Source of the DNA: Mucor racemosus
Lineage: Eukaryota > Mucoromycota > Mucoromycetes > Mucorales > Mucoraceae
NCBI GenBank assembly: GCA_027405735.1
Contig: JAPEHQ010000017.1
Location: 937,501-1,001,500, forward strand
DNA length: 64,000 bases
Reading direction: 5' to 3'
Within the stretch, counting starts at the first letter, position 1. Every line of letters starts with the position of its first letter. Positions 21,883 to 34,232 of the stretch are shown here, one piece after another. The notes under the pieces were generated by a model. It had not been told where the DNA came from, made no database searches, and saw nothing but the letters and a program-made list of their open reading frames with translations. Both the position numbers and the translations under genes were made by a program.

Positions 21883-22193
21883 AGTTGCTTTTTTATAAAT
21901 GTTGAAAAAGAAAAAAAAAAAGGCTAAATAGAAATCAAGAAACAACTGATATAAATAAGAAAAAAACTCTAGGGGGAAAAGCAAAGAGATGATCGGATAG
22001 AAATTGAAGGGGTAATTGTATGTTTTTGGACAAATCCTACCCGATAATCAACTACTTCTCTTCCGATATTGTAGAGTCACGAACTGATAAGGTGAAAATA
22101 CACATAAAATGCTAAATCAGCTATAATTTCGTTATTTGTGTGTGAATTGTAAATGTTTGTAAAAAGAATTTTATTTATATTATTTACAACTTT
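21852..22193. other. Intergenic between two minus-strand genes
   Basis: 342 bp. Directly before the ATG of the acidic-protein gene is a T-run (about 21854-21882 on the plus strand, so poly(A) in the sense strand). The rest is AT-rich and must supply the promoter of one gene and the terminator of the next. No distinct motif stands out. Confidence 0.4.
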
Positions 22194-22255
22194 TTATGAT
22201 AAAATGTGCTTTTTTTTATGTTGTTTACTCTGACCAGCAGTAACAGTAGTAGCAA

Positions 22256-22294
<39 letters not shown>

Positions 22295-23487
22295 AAGAAG
22301 AAGCAGCAGAAGATGCTTTTTTAGCAATCCATGTTAATGGTGATAAACTTTGCCATAGCAACCATGTGGTTGTCATGGAAACCATTGATTTCATCATGGA
22401 AACTAATAAAATAATAATTTGAATATTTTTACTAGATGCCCTTGTTGCTGGATATAATGAATGATGATTTAAATGCTGATTTTGTTGTTGTTGATGATGG
22501 TTATGATGATAAGAAATACTTTTTGATATAAATCCAAGTCGGGTATATGTTGATGATTTTAATGATAAACTTGCTTGCACAAGTAAAGACCATAATGCCT
22601 CTACATTATCGTCTTCTTCATCTTCTTCCGCTATTGGATATTCTTGTTCTTGTAGGCTAAAACGTGGAGAAGAATGTGTGGAAGTTTCGAGGGCCACAGG
22701 ATATTCAGGTTGATATTCAATCTCGATTATTTCAGGATTGAAATGTACTCCGATATTGTTACTTTTACTACTTGATATACTGCTGAAACTACTACGACCA
22801 CTTCTGCTTGTACTTGTGGAAGGCGTTGTAGAACCTGACCATGAATCAAAATAATACATTGGGTCGGAACAAGTCGGTTGAGTGACGTTACTCTGTTTCT
22901 TCAAAACAGGCTTTAATCCTTGGAGAGAACATGCAATATCAGAAGCGGCTTGTGCACTTTGATGTGGTGTATACAACGGAGTAGTATTATTTGGTAATTT
23001 CTCCACTTTGATTTCTTCATTTTTAATAGCTGTATACATTGGTCCATAAAGCCCTGAAAAATAAAAGATTAGATTTCGATTTGATAAGAAAGAGAGAGAG
23101 TGTGTGTGTGTGCATTTAATTCTTACATGTGATATCAGATTCCTTTTGCCTATAACAACAACAATTAACAAATAAAAAAAAAAAAATATAAATGTATATA
23201 ATTTTATACCAGCTAACGGTTGATGGATCAATCAATTTATTAGACTGACTCAATTGATTTGTACAATTTCTTGCCATAGATCTCCATAAAGCATTTTGAT
23301 ATCTTTGTAATTTATATTGTTCTGATTTCTTTAATTTTTTCTCATTTTTTGTCAATAGAGATGTTGTAGATGTAATGTTATCTACAATATACATTTGACG
23401 TTGTTTACGAGTTTCCCTATAAGTTTGAATTAAATCATCCGAATTCCATTGATATGATAAATAATCGACGCAATAAGAAGCTTTCAT
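22194..23487 (-). CDS. Protein with AreA-type GATA-like domain (PF08550-like)
   Basis: Exons in transcript order: 23487-23210, 23149-23127 (a 23-nt microexon), 23053-22194; 386 aa. Residues ~7-80 match the 'nitrogen regulatory protein areA, GATA-like' domain: V-D-Y-L-S-Y-Q-W-N-S-D-D-L near the start and R-Y-Q-N-A-L-W-R-S-M at its end. That domain occurs in AreA regulators and in many fungal proteins lacking a GATA zinc finger; no finger is visible here. The rest is Ser-rich (S-G-R-S-S-F-S-S-I-S-S-S) with F-N-P-E-I-I-E-I-E-Y-Q-P, a C-terminal region with hydrophobic I-I-I-L-L-V, and a Thr run near the C-terminus. A role in regulation is inference from the domain only. Confidence 0.75.
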
Positions 23488-25798
23488 TTTGTTTTGTAAT
23501 GTGTGTATAATAAGGGTAAAGGAAGAAAAGAAAAGAATGGAGAAGCAATGGAATGATTTTTTTTTATTGCTTATTTATATTAGCGCAATGTGCGCCACTT
23601 TTTATTTGTAGTATGATATAAAGTTGGTCAATTTGAAAGACTAGACCATGTTGATTTTCATAAAGGAACAACTCGGATCCGATATTCCCACAGAAGCATT
23701 TCGTTTGAGGACACAGCACAGACCGTGTTACACTATAAATTCTTCAAACTAAAATAACAAAATCAATGTTATACTGTGTCTCGATTCAAATATAAACTAA
23801 CAATCGATGAATAAAAAGCCTATTGGCATGAGGCATTTAGTATTCTCCCACTCTCTCACTCTTTCTATCAATTGCTAATCTATGTCAAGTATTACGAGCA
23901 TTTTTTTTTTTTTTTTTGGTTCTTGTCCAATTATGGATTATTAGTATTTTTTAAGCATAATTTTTGTGCGTTTATTATTATGGACCATCCGAGTGTAGCT
24001 AATATATAGATAGCAACAAAAGAACCTCCCCTTTTTTCACACACCACCAAAAGGAAAAAATAAGCCATACATCATAGCAATGTTTAATCGATAGCTTAGT
24101 TTTAAGGATAGTATTAGTATTTAATTATGATGATAAATGTATACATGTATACGAAAATCAATTGAAGATTTATAATAGGAATTAACTGACAACATTTCAT
24201 CATTTATATTATATATAATCGAATGATTCTTTATAAAAGCGAAATTTATGCAGCCATTCTATATACGTTCGATTCGGTCTGTTCTTTCATGCTGTATATG
24301 ATGTATTATAGTATTCAATCAGCATTGAATCGATAAGACTTTTCTTTCCCTTGATCTCCCTGGCAGATAATGATGAGACAATACCATTTATATAAATATA
24401 AACACAAATTGATAACCACCCCCCTGTTCTTTTCCCTCTTTTAATACTATCTCAACGTATATATCACCTCCTCCTCCCCCCCTTCTTTTATGTGGAAATA
24501 AACGGATATATACAATCAGTCAGATATCCAACACATGGTCTTGTCAATCAACCTACCAAAAACAAAAATGTCAATGATTTATGCATGAATACAAGATAGA
24601 AAAAAGCTGTTTATAGATTATCACATTTGCAAATAATTGGGTTATCAAACAAGTTAGTTTGGGACAATATTCTATCTTTATACTAGTTTATACGTTTATT
24701 TGTTACAGTTGGTTAACAAACAATGATTACTGAATTGATTCAAGATGTTACAAAAAAAAAAAAAAATCTTGTAAATACAATAAAACTGTTAATCCTTTTC
24801 AATTAAAAAAAATATCTACATGTATTAAACATATTGAAATTTAATATAATCACACTAAACCAATACCTATCAATTTGAAAATGTGGGGGAAAAACTCTTT
24901 AAACATGGCACATTTGATATAAAATTTTTTTTTTCGAATGCAACACATTTTTCGTGTATTATTATTACTATTCTCTCCACAAGATCTAAACATGCTTTCC
25001 CCTCACCATCAGAGTTTCACAAACAAAAATTTTCTTGAACAACCATGCCCTTTCATGAAAAGCGTGTTGATAACATGCGTGTTGGGCTGAGACGTTTATC
25101 TGCTGTGTAAAACTAAACAAAACCAGATGGCGTATATAAAATTGTAAATTATATAACAAACAAAATATGTTGTAAAAAAAATAATATATATATGAATGCT
25201 TGTTATAATATTATACAAATCATAAAGATAAGCATATAAAGTGGCTCTCACTCTTCTTCTAATTCATCCATCGATAAGAACTTTATTAATAGATACTTGA
25301 AGAAATGCAATATTCTTACTACCATTTCAATTGCATGTGATAATGATATCGTTTTATACTATGTATACATCAAGTAGAAACAGTTTATTACTATTTAGGT
25401 AAATCCGATTAATAAATCAAATAATATATTTCGGTTATCAACTACACGTTAAAAAATAACATTGTTCTAGAAGATCTTTGATACAACAAATCAAAGGTAG
25501 CATTTCGGAACTTCTTCCGCAGTAAACTTTCTTTTTAAGTTTGCAATTAATAGTATAATGACACCCCCTCTTTCTTTTTCCTTTTATAAAAAAAGAGAGA
25601 GATCCCTCTGAGGAGACATGTGAGAATTTGCATTGCATTTATTTGGAGGGCCATTCAACGGGTGCTTGTAAATATAAAAGCAAAAGTGGTATATTTGTTT
25701 ACATGCACTTTTGGTTCCATTATGAGATGGACTTGAAATTGGAATATTTCATAATACCCTCCCCCCTTTATTTTTTCATTCTAAAAAGAAAATAAAAA
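23488..25798. other. 2.3-kb divergent intergenic region
   Basis: Separates the GATA-like-domain gene (-) from nudE (+), so it contains both promoters. Pyrimidine-rich tracts occur at about 24415-24490 and just before nudE at 25758-25770. There is a T-tract at about 23902-23919. I found no coding frame with exon-like borders, no RNA gene and no repeat shared with other parts of the window. Confidence 0.4.
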
Positions 25799-27208
25799 AT
25801 GTCCTCACGTATCATGTAAATCATTTGTTAAAATGAAAAAAAAAAGTTCTTTTACACTATTATTAATCTATCAAAAGGCAATTTACCTCTGCTCAAGAGG
25901 AATTAGATTATTATCGAGCTCATTCAGAAGATTTAGAACTTACACTTCAAGATACAAGAGCAGCTTTGGACGAGTTTCAAGTATCTTCTCGCGAACTTGA
26001 AGAAGAGCTTGAAAAGGAATTACAAACAACTGAAAAAGCTTATAATGAACTCAAATCTCGTTGTGAACATTTTAAAAGAGATGCTGAAGATTGGAAGGTA
26101 GAGAAATTATATGATTTTCTTTTGGTTTTTACTCGTAGCAACTCATTTATATATTGTTAGAGTAAATACACAGACTCAAAGCATGAACAAAATATTACCA
26201 TGGTTCAAATGCAAAGAGAAATAGATATTTTGAGAGCAACAGAAGATTCTTTTAGAAAAAAAGTGCTCGAGTTGGAATTGGATAATGATGATTTAGAGAG
26301 AACAGAGAGGTATACACACAGTTCCAAACTTTTGTATTGTATATACGCTAATCTCTTTAAAAAGAGCCGCAACGTCTTCATTAACAGATCTAGAGATGAA
26401 GTTGAATAAAGCAATCGAAAGAAATGTGATTCTTGGTAAAGTCATTATATCAAACAATCAATACACAAAAAAAAAAGAGGGGGAAATAATACTTATATCA
26501 TCATTTACATGCAGAAAATGAAATTCAAACAAAGGACAACTTGACAGAGCAAACACAAAGATTAAAGGATGAATTAAACGGTAAAAGAACACAAAGAAAT
26601 CAAAGATCCAAGTTACTAATAACTTTCTATAGAGGTAAATCAAGAATTATCCGTTTTGCGAAGTCAATCATCCAAACAATCAGAATACATTGGAGAGCTC
26701 GAAAACAAGATTGACGATGTTGAAAAGAAAAATCGTCAACAGAGTCATCAAATGCAACAACAACAAAATAGATCACCTACGCCAGAAACCGCTGGTAATT
26801 ATTATGATCCTTATTCAAGAACCAGAAGCACTCGTATACCCCGCACTCCAACTTCGGGTTCTTTATCTGCTTCATCTAATCCAGTCAAAATGGTACAAGA
26901 GATGGTTGGTCGCGTTAGAGTAAGTTTTCATTTTACTTGCAGTTGTTTTGTCATATTATTAATACTATACACCACAGAGTTTGGAAGCACGCTTGCAATC
27001 ATGTCGCTCTTTAGTTACACCACTTTTGAATCCTCCTCCTTCATATAGTTCATCAAATTACATTCATAATAGAGATACACATATGGCAACTAGTAGACCT
27101 TCTTCACCAGATAGCATTCGATCAGGAAGTCCAATGCATTTTTCAAACATTAAAGCGAGAAGACCATCTGAATATATGAAAACAAATATGGATACCAGCG
27201 AAGAATAA
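25799..27208 (+). CDS. nudE: Nuclear distribution protein NudE (NDE1/NDEL1/RO11 family)
   Basis: A coiled-coil scaffold that binds LIS1/NudF and dynein for nuclear migration. Seven exons: 25799-25815 (17 nt), 25878-26097, 26161-26309, 26365-26435, 26515-26580, 26633-26919, 26978-27208; 346 aa. The N-terminus reads F-T-S-A-Q-E-E-L-D-Y-Y and S-R-E-L-E-E-E-L-E-K-E-L, then E-R-A-A-T-S-S-L-T-D-L-E and L-N-K-A-I-E-R-N. These are signature blocks of the family's N-terminal ~190-residue coiled coil. The C-terminus is Ser/Pro-rich (S-P-D-S-I-R-S-G-S-P), as in fungal NudE. The first exon was placed because ATGTCCTCACGTATCAT joins in frame across a 62-nt GT-AG intron, while the downstream frame has an upstream stop. 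Intron 3 ends at AAAAAG, unusual but required by the conserved sequence. Confidence 0.9.
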
Positions 27209-27759
27209 ATATATCATGTGTATGTACATGAAAATGTCAGTTGTTATCTAAATCCTTTTTAACTAGATACAACTACTGTGCAGTTCAATTACATACCATT
27301 ATCAATTTTCATTTACATAACTTAAATATATACTAATAAAATGCTTGCATGAAAAAAGAAAGAAAATGGTTTTATATGGTTTATAATATTATAATCCGTC
27401 AAAATTGTTCTGAAAAAATATAGAATCGATGATATCACAACATCATTTCAAGTAAACAATACTAAATCAAAAATTAATCATGATTTATTTCCATTTCAAA
27501 CAGTTTCAAATAGAGTTATGCATGTCAAACGCTCAAATTAATTCTACCAAATTTGATAGTTGGAATCCTATAAAACGCCAGAATTGTAGTTTTTCGAATA
27601 GTGAGCATAAGTTGTCGTGTATGCTCGATAGATGAAGTTTATTTCGTTTGCACTGATGAGATGTTGCATACGAAATATCGGAATCTACCGCAATTTTCCT
27701 TTCTTAGAACAACAGATATTGTGTTACTATCATGAAAATATAGGCGTTTTAATAGAAAA
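27209..27759. other. Intergenic, 3' flank of nudE
   Basis: 550 bp of AT-rich sequence leading into dispersed repeat P. It probably includes the nudE polyadenylation region (AATAAA-like words near 27335). Nothing else is supported. Confidence 0.4.
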
Positions 27760-28500
27760 TGAAATGAAATATTGACTTTATACATCATTTATTGGTCAAA
27801 TGAATGAATTAAAATGCGCAGATATGACTATATTATACGAAATATATCTTCAATTATGCATAAAACTACTCAAACCATCAAAAAACAGTATTTTTAAAGA
27901 ATTATTTTATGCACTTTTTGCACAATTCTGGAGCTCAAATTCAGTCAAAACTATTCCTTGAATCAAGTAGTATATTGCTTTATTTTTATCTTGGTTTTTT
28001 GGAGTCATGAAAAACATGATCCTAACCGACCTTCAGCGCCTTCAGACCCTTACAGATATAGGCAAAAATCGTTCAAAATCGTTCAATTGGCATTTTCACC
28101 CCAAAAAGGACATTTTTTACTAGAGCTTTCCTAAGTCCAAAATGACCGTAATTCTTTGGTAATTTGTGTAAAAACATTTATTTAGTTGTCAATTATTAAC
28201 AAATTGGATTTTTGTGACAAAAACCGTTTCTTCTTCTTTTCAAGATTGTGCAATTTTTTTGGTGACAGTAATTTGAATTGATGCATCCATTCGACGCAAA
28301 ATTAAATTTTCTACCTATAACTCTTAATAAACTTTAGGAGTTTACTTAATGATCTGTGGAGGAATTTGCGAAAAAGTGATGAAAAAATGTCATTTTGAAA
28401 TTTTTTCAGGTTTTCGCAACCTAGGGAAATCGGCATTTGAATAATTTCTTAATGCCAAATTATGCTTTCAAAATCTAAACAATTCATATAAACATAGTCT
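27760..28500 (+). repeat. Dispersed repeat P, copy 2
   Basis: Diverged homologue of 6660-7410, the outer palindrome arm, in the same orientation. Similarity covers GAAATATTGAC..TTTATAC, GCACTTTTTGCACAATT, CCTTACAGATATAGGCAAAAATCG and GTCATTTTGAAATTTTTTCAG. Many substitutions and small indels separate the copies, in contrast to the near-identical palindrome arms. No open frame or terminal repeat recognised. Confidence 0.75.
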
Positions 28501-29347
28501 ACTGCAAATTTAATAGAGTAGAACGAATGATAGGTTAGACTATGTACAAGTTTAGTCAAATCAGTAAATTTAAATGTTAAAGAAATGAGCTTAAAGCAAG
28601 AATAAAAAAAGTTTAAAAAGAAATTGTGTGCTGAGTTGAGAAGAAAAATGGTTTCTGTTGTAACGATCTTTCAGCATTTTCACACAGCTACTAAGCTTTT
28701 TCAAAACCTGTTCATAATCATGAATCAACCTCCATAACAACTGATGTATATAATAGCACTTATTCGGATGCTTCGTTGATATCTCTAGTTTTTTGTTTAT
28801 TCAAATCCAAAATCAGCGTTTCTTTCCATTGTTGTTGGCTGCAATAATTCCTAGTTCAAGATAGATCAGGATTAACTTTTTAGATATAACTTACAATATA
28901 CACAAGCACAAATAATTGAGGACCTCGAATCGCTATTGTCAATATACAGAAGAATAGTACACTCGTCTTTTATTGATAATTTTGGAAACTAGAATTTAGG
29001 GATTATATACAGTAATGGCTAGAAGAATTTTGTAAGATGGGACTGAGCAACTAAGATAACAATATTGTCATATCATGAATAGGTTTTGCAACAAAAAAGT
29101 AAAACCCTTTCTTAGATGCTTTCTTCGACACCCAAAACCTCAAGCTTTTTAGCAAGAGTTTTTATATTTAGATTTATCTAATGTTGGAGATTACTTGAAT
29201 CAACACTTCTAGCGGTACATTTGATTTTATCTCAAGTTTCATATTTGATAAAGCGCCTTTGCAGCTCACATTTTGTGGCGAGTGTAAGTTTCCATTTCTC
29301 TCCCTTTTTTTTTCTCACTTTCACCTTTAAATAAGAATCTATTACAA
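28501..29347. other. Intergenic, with a weak decayed coding trace on the minus strand
   Basis: Mostly AT-rich. At about 28660-28790 the minus strand reads C-Y-Y-I-H-Q-L-L-W-R-L-I-H-D-Y-E-Q-V-L-K without stops, with stops just before it. It could be a relic exon. No family recognised. Confidence 0.25.
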
Positions 29348-30000
29348 ATGGTAATTAACACAAAGGAAAAATCTTTTGATTCAAAGTTTGAGCTACCTTG
29401 TAATGGCACGAGGTATTCTCTAGACTCTTCAATTCCAGTAAAATGTATTTTTTTATTTTATAAACTGATATCCAAGTATACTAAATAACAGTAAACTTTA
29501 GCTCCCAACTTCTCTTCATCTTTGTGTGCAGTGAATTCTAAAAAGCGCAACTCAGATTTACCTGAAAGACCAATATCAAGACAACATGATCCAACAATAG
29601 TGAAAATTGAAAAGATATCCGCGAAACAAAAAAAGAAGCATACAACAATACAAATACCCTCATTTCATGCGGTAACAGAACCATCGTCTTTGCTTAAAAA
29701 ATGTTTCAAGTCATTTATTCAAGATAATTTAGTCAAAAAGAATACAGACGCGGGAAATCAGGATATTTTAGAAGCATGTACAGATCATATTAATGCATAC
29801 GGTAAAGCTTTTTTTTTTCTTGTAAATGTTACAATCTTTTAGTTTTGACATTTTCTATTATAGATTCTGCATATAAAAAGTGTATACAATCGAATAATGG
29901 GTTAAGGGAATGGACTAGTAAACATTCAATTATTTCATGTTATACAACAACAACAACGCCACATGATATTGCATTCGCACGCCAGAAAGGAGCTATTTAG
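29348..30000 (+). CDS. Small unknown protein (167 aa)
   Basis: Three exons: 29348-29444, 29532-29801, 29864-30000, joined by GT-AG introns of 87 and 62 nt with the frame preserved. It begins M-V-I-N-T-K-E-K-S-F and has a basic patch (K-Q-K-K-K-H). A putatively helical middle follows (S-L-L-K-K-C-F-K-S-F-I-Q-D-N-L; D-I-L-E-A-C-T-D-H-I-N-A-Y). It ends D-I-A-F-A-R-Q-K-G-A-I. No signal peptide or membrane segment. No family recognised. It ends 204 bp before the acyl-CoA synthetase start on the same strand, so the two are separate transcription units with a short spacer. Confidence 0.6.
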
Positions 30001-30204
30001 CGGTGGTATATAGATCACTGCTTCAAAATTTAACTCTAAATCAATCTAAATAATTCACACGAAATAATATGCAACCCCTCTTTTTTGTATACATAGCATA
30101 CCGTATATATGTGGTATATAAAAACGCCCTAATATTTTCCCCATCATTTTATCTTTATTCTTTTCATTAAACTATACAATTATTGGAATAAACCTTAAAG
30201 AAAA

Positions 30205-32402
30205 ATGAATGAACAACTCATAGATTATCAATTGTGGGATCGTGCATCTCAAGATATAGATTGGTTTGAAAAACCTACCTCAGTTCTTGGTGAGCGTAAA
30301 GAAGGAGGGCCTAATCCTTACACTTGGTTTCCTAATGGAAAACTGAATACTTGTTATAATTGTCTTGATCGCCATATGGATAGTATAGCAAGTCAACCTT
30401 GTCTCATTTGGGATTCTGCTGTAACAAACACAAAGATTACTTTTACCTATGCTAAAGTATTAGAGCATGTTCAAACATTGGCTGGCGTGTTTCATTCTTA
30501 TGGTTTATCTAAAGGAGATACAGTTTTGATTTATATGCCTATGGTGCCTGAAGCTGTGTTTGCTTTTTTGGCCTGTGCTCGAATGGGTGTGATTCATAGC
30601 GTCGTTTTTGGCGGTTTTGCTCCCAAGGAGTTGGCTAAACGAATTGATGATTGTAAACCAAAAATTGTACTTACTGCTAGTTGTGGTATTGAGCCTAAAA
30701 AGGTTATACCTTATAAACGTAACATATTTCACAAGCATAATGTAATCTTCTCAATTAACGCTTTTAACATGTTCTATAGCTCTTCTTGAAAGTGCATTGA
30801 AACTATCAAATCATCATGTGCCGATTCGTATTGTATATCAAAGACCTAATCAAGAAAGAGCATTAATGAATTATGCTCAAGGAGATCGTGATTACGAACA
30901 TGAGATGGAAAGAATTAGATCCAAAGGTGCGTTATTTAAAACCTGTGTTCCAGTAGACAGTGATGATCCGTTATATGTATTGTACACGAGTGGTACGACA
31001 GGTCAACCAAAGGTATAGTGTTTAAGAAATGTATTTACACGTACATGATATTCAACTCTTGTTTTGTCCAGGGTGTTGTTCGTTCTAATGGTGGACATGC
31101 CGTTGTATTGAGGTGGTCTGTTGATTATGTATTTAACGTTAGAAAAGGAGACACTATTTTTACCGCTAGTGATATTGGGTAACTATATGTTTTACTAGTA
31201 AATAGAGAAACTATCGATTAATGGAATTTTTTCTCTAAAGATGGGCTGTTAGTCATAGTTTTACTATTTATGGCCCAATGCTTATTGGCGCAACTACCAT
31301 CTTGTATGAAGGTAAACCTATCGGTACACCAGATGCTGGTACATTCTGGCGGTTGATATCGGATTATGGCGTCAAAACAATGTTCACAGCCCCTACAGCT
31401 GCTCGTGCTATTGCTCGTGAAGATCCTCAAGGTTTATTGGCTAAAAAGTATGATTTGAGCTCATTAACTGCCTTGTTCTTGGCGGGAGAAAGAAGCGATC
31501 CTGAAACATTAAAGTGGTGTCAAAATTTGGTACATGAAAATTGTACAGTAATTGACAATTACTGGAGCACAGAATGTAAGTTATATCCAAAAAAATGGGT
31601 AGGGAGAATCTAACATATAGTATAAACAGTGGGGTCTCCTGTAACAGCTACTTGTGCCGGTGTAGAAAAAAATCCACGCGCTGCTGTCAAATGGGGATCT
31701 GCGGGCAAACAAGTTCCTGGATCACAAATCCGTGTTTTGAAGGAAGGCACTGTAGAAGAAACAACTGGACCAAATCAGTTTGGAAACATTGTTTTGAAAT
31801 TACCTTTACCTCCTGGCGCTTTCCCTAGATTATGGAACAATGAAGCAGGTTACAAGTCTAGTTACTTTGAAAAGTATCCGGGCTATTACGATACCGGAGA
31901 TGCTGGTATGATTGATGAAGAAGGATTTGTTCATATCATGTCAAGAACAGATGACATTATAAACATTGCTGGTCATCGTCTTTCTACTGGATCCATTGAA
32001 GAAATTCTTATTTCTCATCCATTAGTAGCAGAGTGCTGTGTTGTCCCTTTACCAGACAAAATGAAAGGACATGTACCTTTAGGTTTATTGGTTTTGAAAC
32101 ACTACAACTCTAATGACTCGTCGGTGGATAAAGGCAAACTTTTCAAAGAATTGATTCAAGCTACACGTCAAGACTTGGGCGCTATTGCTTGTTTCGAAAA
32201 GGCTGTGATTATTCCCAGATTGCCTAAAACAAGAAGTGGCAAGGTATTGAGAAGAAGTATTAGAGAGATGGTCGATGGAAAAGCAGTAAATATGCCAGCT
32301 ACTATTGAAGATGAAGATGCCTTGTATGAAATTTACGATGTTTTGAAGGAAAACAATCTTATTCCCAATAATTCCCCTCCTTTGCTTAAATCTAAATTAT
32401 AG
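30205..32402 (+). CDS. Acyl-CoA synthetase of propionyl-CoA synthetase (PrpE/ACSS3) type
   Basis: ATP-dependent ligase of the acetate/propionate type, forming acyl-CoA through an acyl-adenylate. Exons 30205-30718, 30780-31012, 31072-31178, 31241-31575, 31630-32402; 653 aa, the usual length. An ACAS_N-like start contains W-D-R-A-S-Q-D-I-D-W-F. L-N-T-C-Y-N-C-L-D-R-H is typical of the propionate/ACSS3 branch. The AMP-binding P-loop is Y-T-S-G-T-T-G-Q-P-K-G; Y-D-T-G-D-A-G and the C-terminal catalytic lysine motif P-K-T-R-S-G-K-V are present. A likely role is propionate activation for the methylcitrate route. No mitochondrial presequence is obvious, so cytosolic placement is inferred. The split codon at the last junction gives Leu where Ser is common. 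Confidence 0.88.
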
Positions 32403-32589
32403 ATCAGTAACCATTACATATGAAATAAAATTAATCCTTTAACAAGGAAATTACGAGTTGTTCAAACGTACCATCTATTCAGATAATATATAATTTCATG
32501 TATAGAGAATATTAAGGTAGTTTTTAAAATATGAAAATCAGCAAAAGCTTTGGATTTATTTTGAATTCATCTATCAAAACAAAATTTAG

Positions 32590-32700
32590 ACAAATGTTTT
32601 TCATTAAATTTTGCTTAAAATGCAATTGAAATCTTGGAAGTTTTTTGAAAATACAAAATACACATCACTTTTTTTAAGCATATTTCAATTATAAGTAATG
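32590..32700 (-). repeat. Repeat B fragment (inverted)
   Basis: The reverse complement matches the middle of repeat B (ATTAAATTTTGC..AAAATGCAATTGAAAT and AAATACACATC). Only about 100 bp is recognisable. It lies between the acyl-CoA synthetase 3' end and repeat A1. Confidence 0.5.
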
Positions 32701-33641
32701 GATATATAGTAACAAATTTTTTATAATCTATAAAAGTTACGGGCATCAATGTTGAAAATACCACAATTGCAAAAGCGAGCCCGCAGAGCAACGCCGTAAT
32801 TGAGAATAGCAAGATCGAACGGCTACGTCTCTTGTACTATGGTATATATCTAAGCTTTAAATAAAAAAGCGTTTTTTTTTGTAATTTTTCTTATATTCAA
32901 CCACGTACGGTCTGAAAATTCAGTTTTTGTAGCGGACATTTTCGGCGCTCATTTTACCCTTACCAACACTCATGATTTTGAACAAAAAACAGAAAAATCA
33001 AATTTTGATACCAAAATCAACGTTTAAATATACTACACTGTGAGAGAAAATTGTAGCCATAGCTAATACACATTTTATAAAAGCTTAATATTAAATATTA
33101 ATTAATGAAACTTTGTACTTTTGTCCCAAAAACGGAATTTTGGTTGAAGGATTTTCATGTAATATTTTGCAATAAAAATGTTTGTTATTTTTTATTGAAC
33201 AAATAGAGCACTAAATTCTGTATATGTGTATATTTTTTGTTTTTATGATTGGTTGTATAATTAACTCTAGATTTGCAAATTCAGAAAATAAAAATTAAAA
33301 AATGTCAAAATTGGAGATCTAGACAAGAATAATTTTCGAAATTAATATTCCGCTTGTAGGCCTTGTAAGTCTTAAAAATAAGAGATTTTATAATACTTGG
33401 AAACTTTTTCAAGAACTCACGATGCTGCACCTACTTGATTCAAGCATATTACTGTAAATCTTTATACATTTTAATATTGTGTGGTAGTTTATTTGATGAT
33501 AGTATAATCTTACTTTGTAATTATTGCGTTAGAGGTGGTTTACATTTAGTTTTAGTCTTACCTCTCCAATATCATAAACATAAACATAAACATGGCCATC
33601 ACTGGAACCTATTATTACCGCCTTTTTACCCTCTTTGTGCC

Positions 33642-33954
33642 TGATCTATCAGAATTACAACATTCGATATATAGAAGATCTCCAACAAATCTAGCAGATC
33701 CTATCTATCCAGTAACTGATTCCTGTCACCCAGGAACTAATAATGAAACATAATAACTTATAGCAATATTACCACTGAAACATAACATGTTATATCCATA
33801 CACATTAATAATAATATCTATTGTTACATCTAATGGATCCTTGTCCATTAGATCTTATCACACAATTCCAACAACTATATAAACCCTTGTTTAATTCATT
33901 CTAATAAACGGTACTTTTTACGTTGATTTTAATTTATAAAGTCTCGATAAATCA
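33642..33954 (+). mobile_element. Solo LTR 1 (313 bp) in repeat A1
   Basis: Begins TGATCTATC and ends GATAAATCA (5'-TG..CA-3'). It is flanked by the direct 5-bp duplication GTGCC (33637-33641 and 33955-33959). Repeat A2 has the intact empty site CTTTGTGCCAAGCC at about 41933-41946. Inside are a TATA-like ACTATATAAACCC and AATAAA, as expected for an LTR. No internal retrotransposon genes are attached. Confidence 0.88.
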
Positions 33955-34232
33955 GTGCCAAGCCAATTTATTCAATGCTTTTTTTTACCAGAACCAGCTT
34001 AAGTACTTATAAATGGTTCCTCGGTATTTGCATTCAAATTCCATAAATTAAATTGACTGGTTGTTCCCTTTACTGTAGTACCAAAAAACGTATCATCAGT
34101 CCACCTTATTATGATAAATGTCAATCTAAAATCAGAACCATCCCATTATATTATCATTGTTATAAGCTATGAAAAGCTTGATTTTTAATAATACAGCAAT
34201 TAAATAAAAAGCAAGATGATACTAAATCATAT

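Noticed and set aside
25438..25638. Minus-strand 66-codon frame in the nudE promoter region
   Set aside because: No start context, splice borders or recognisable composition; chance open frame.
29348..32402. Single transcription unit of the small unknown gene and the acyl-CoA synthetase
   Set aside because: Each has its own ATG, stop and flanking AT-rich spacer; operons are not expected in such a fungus.
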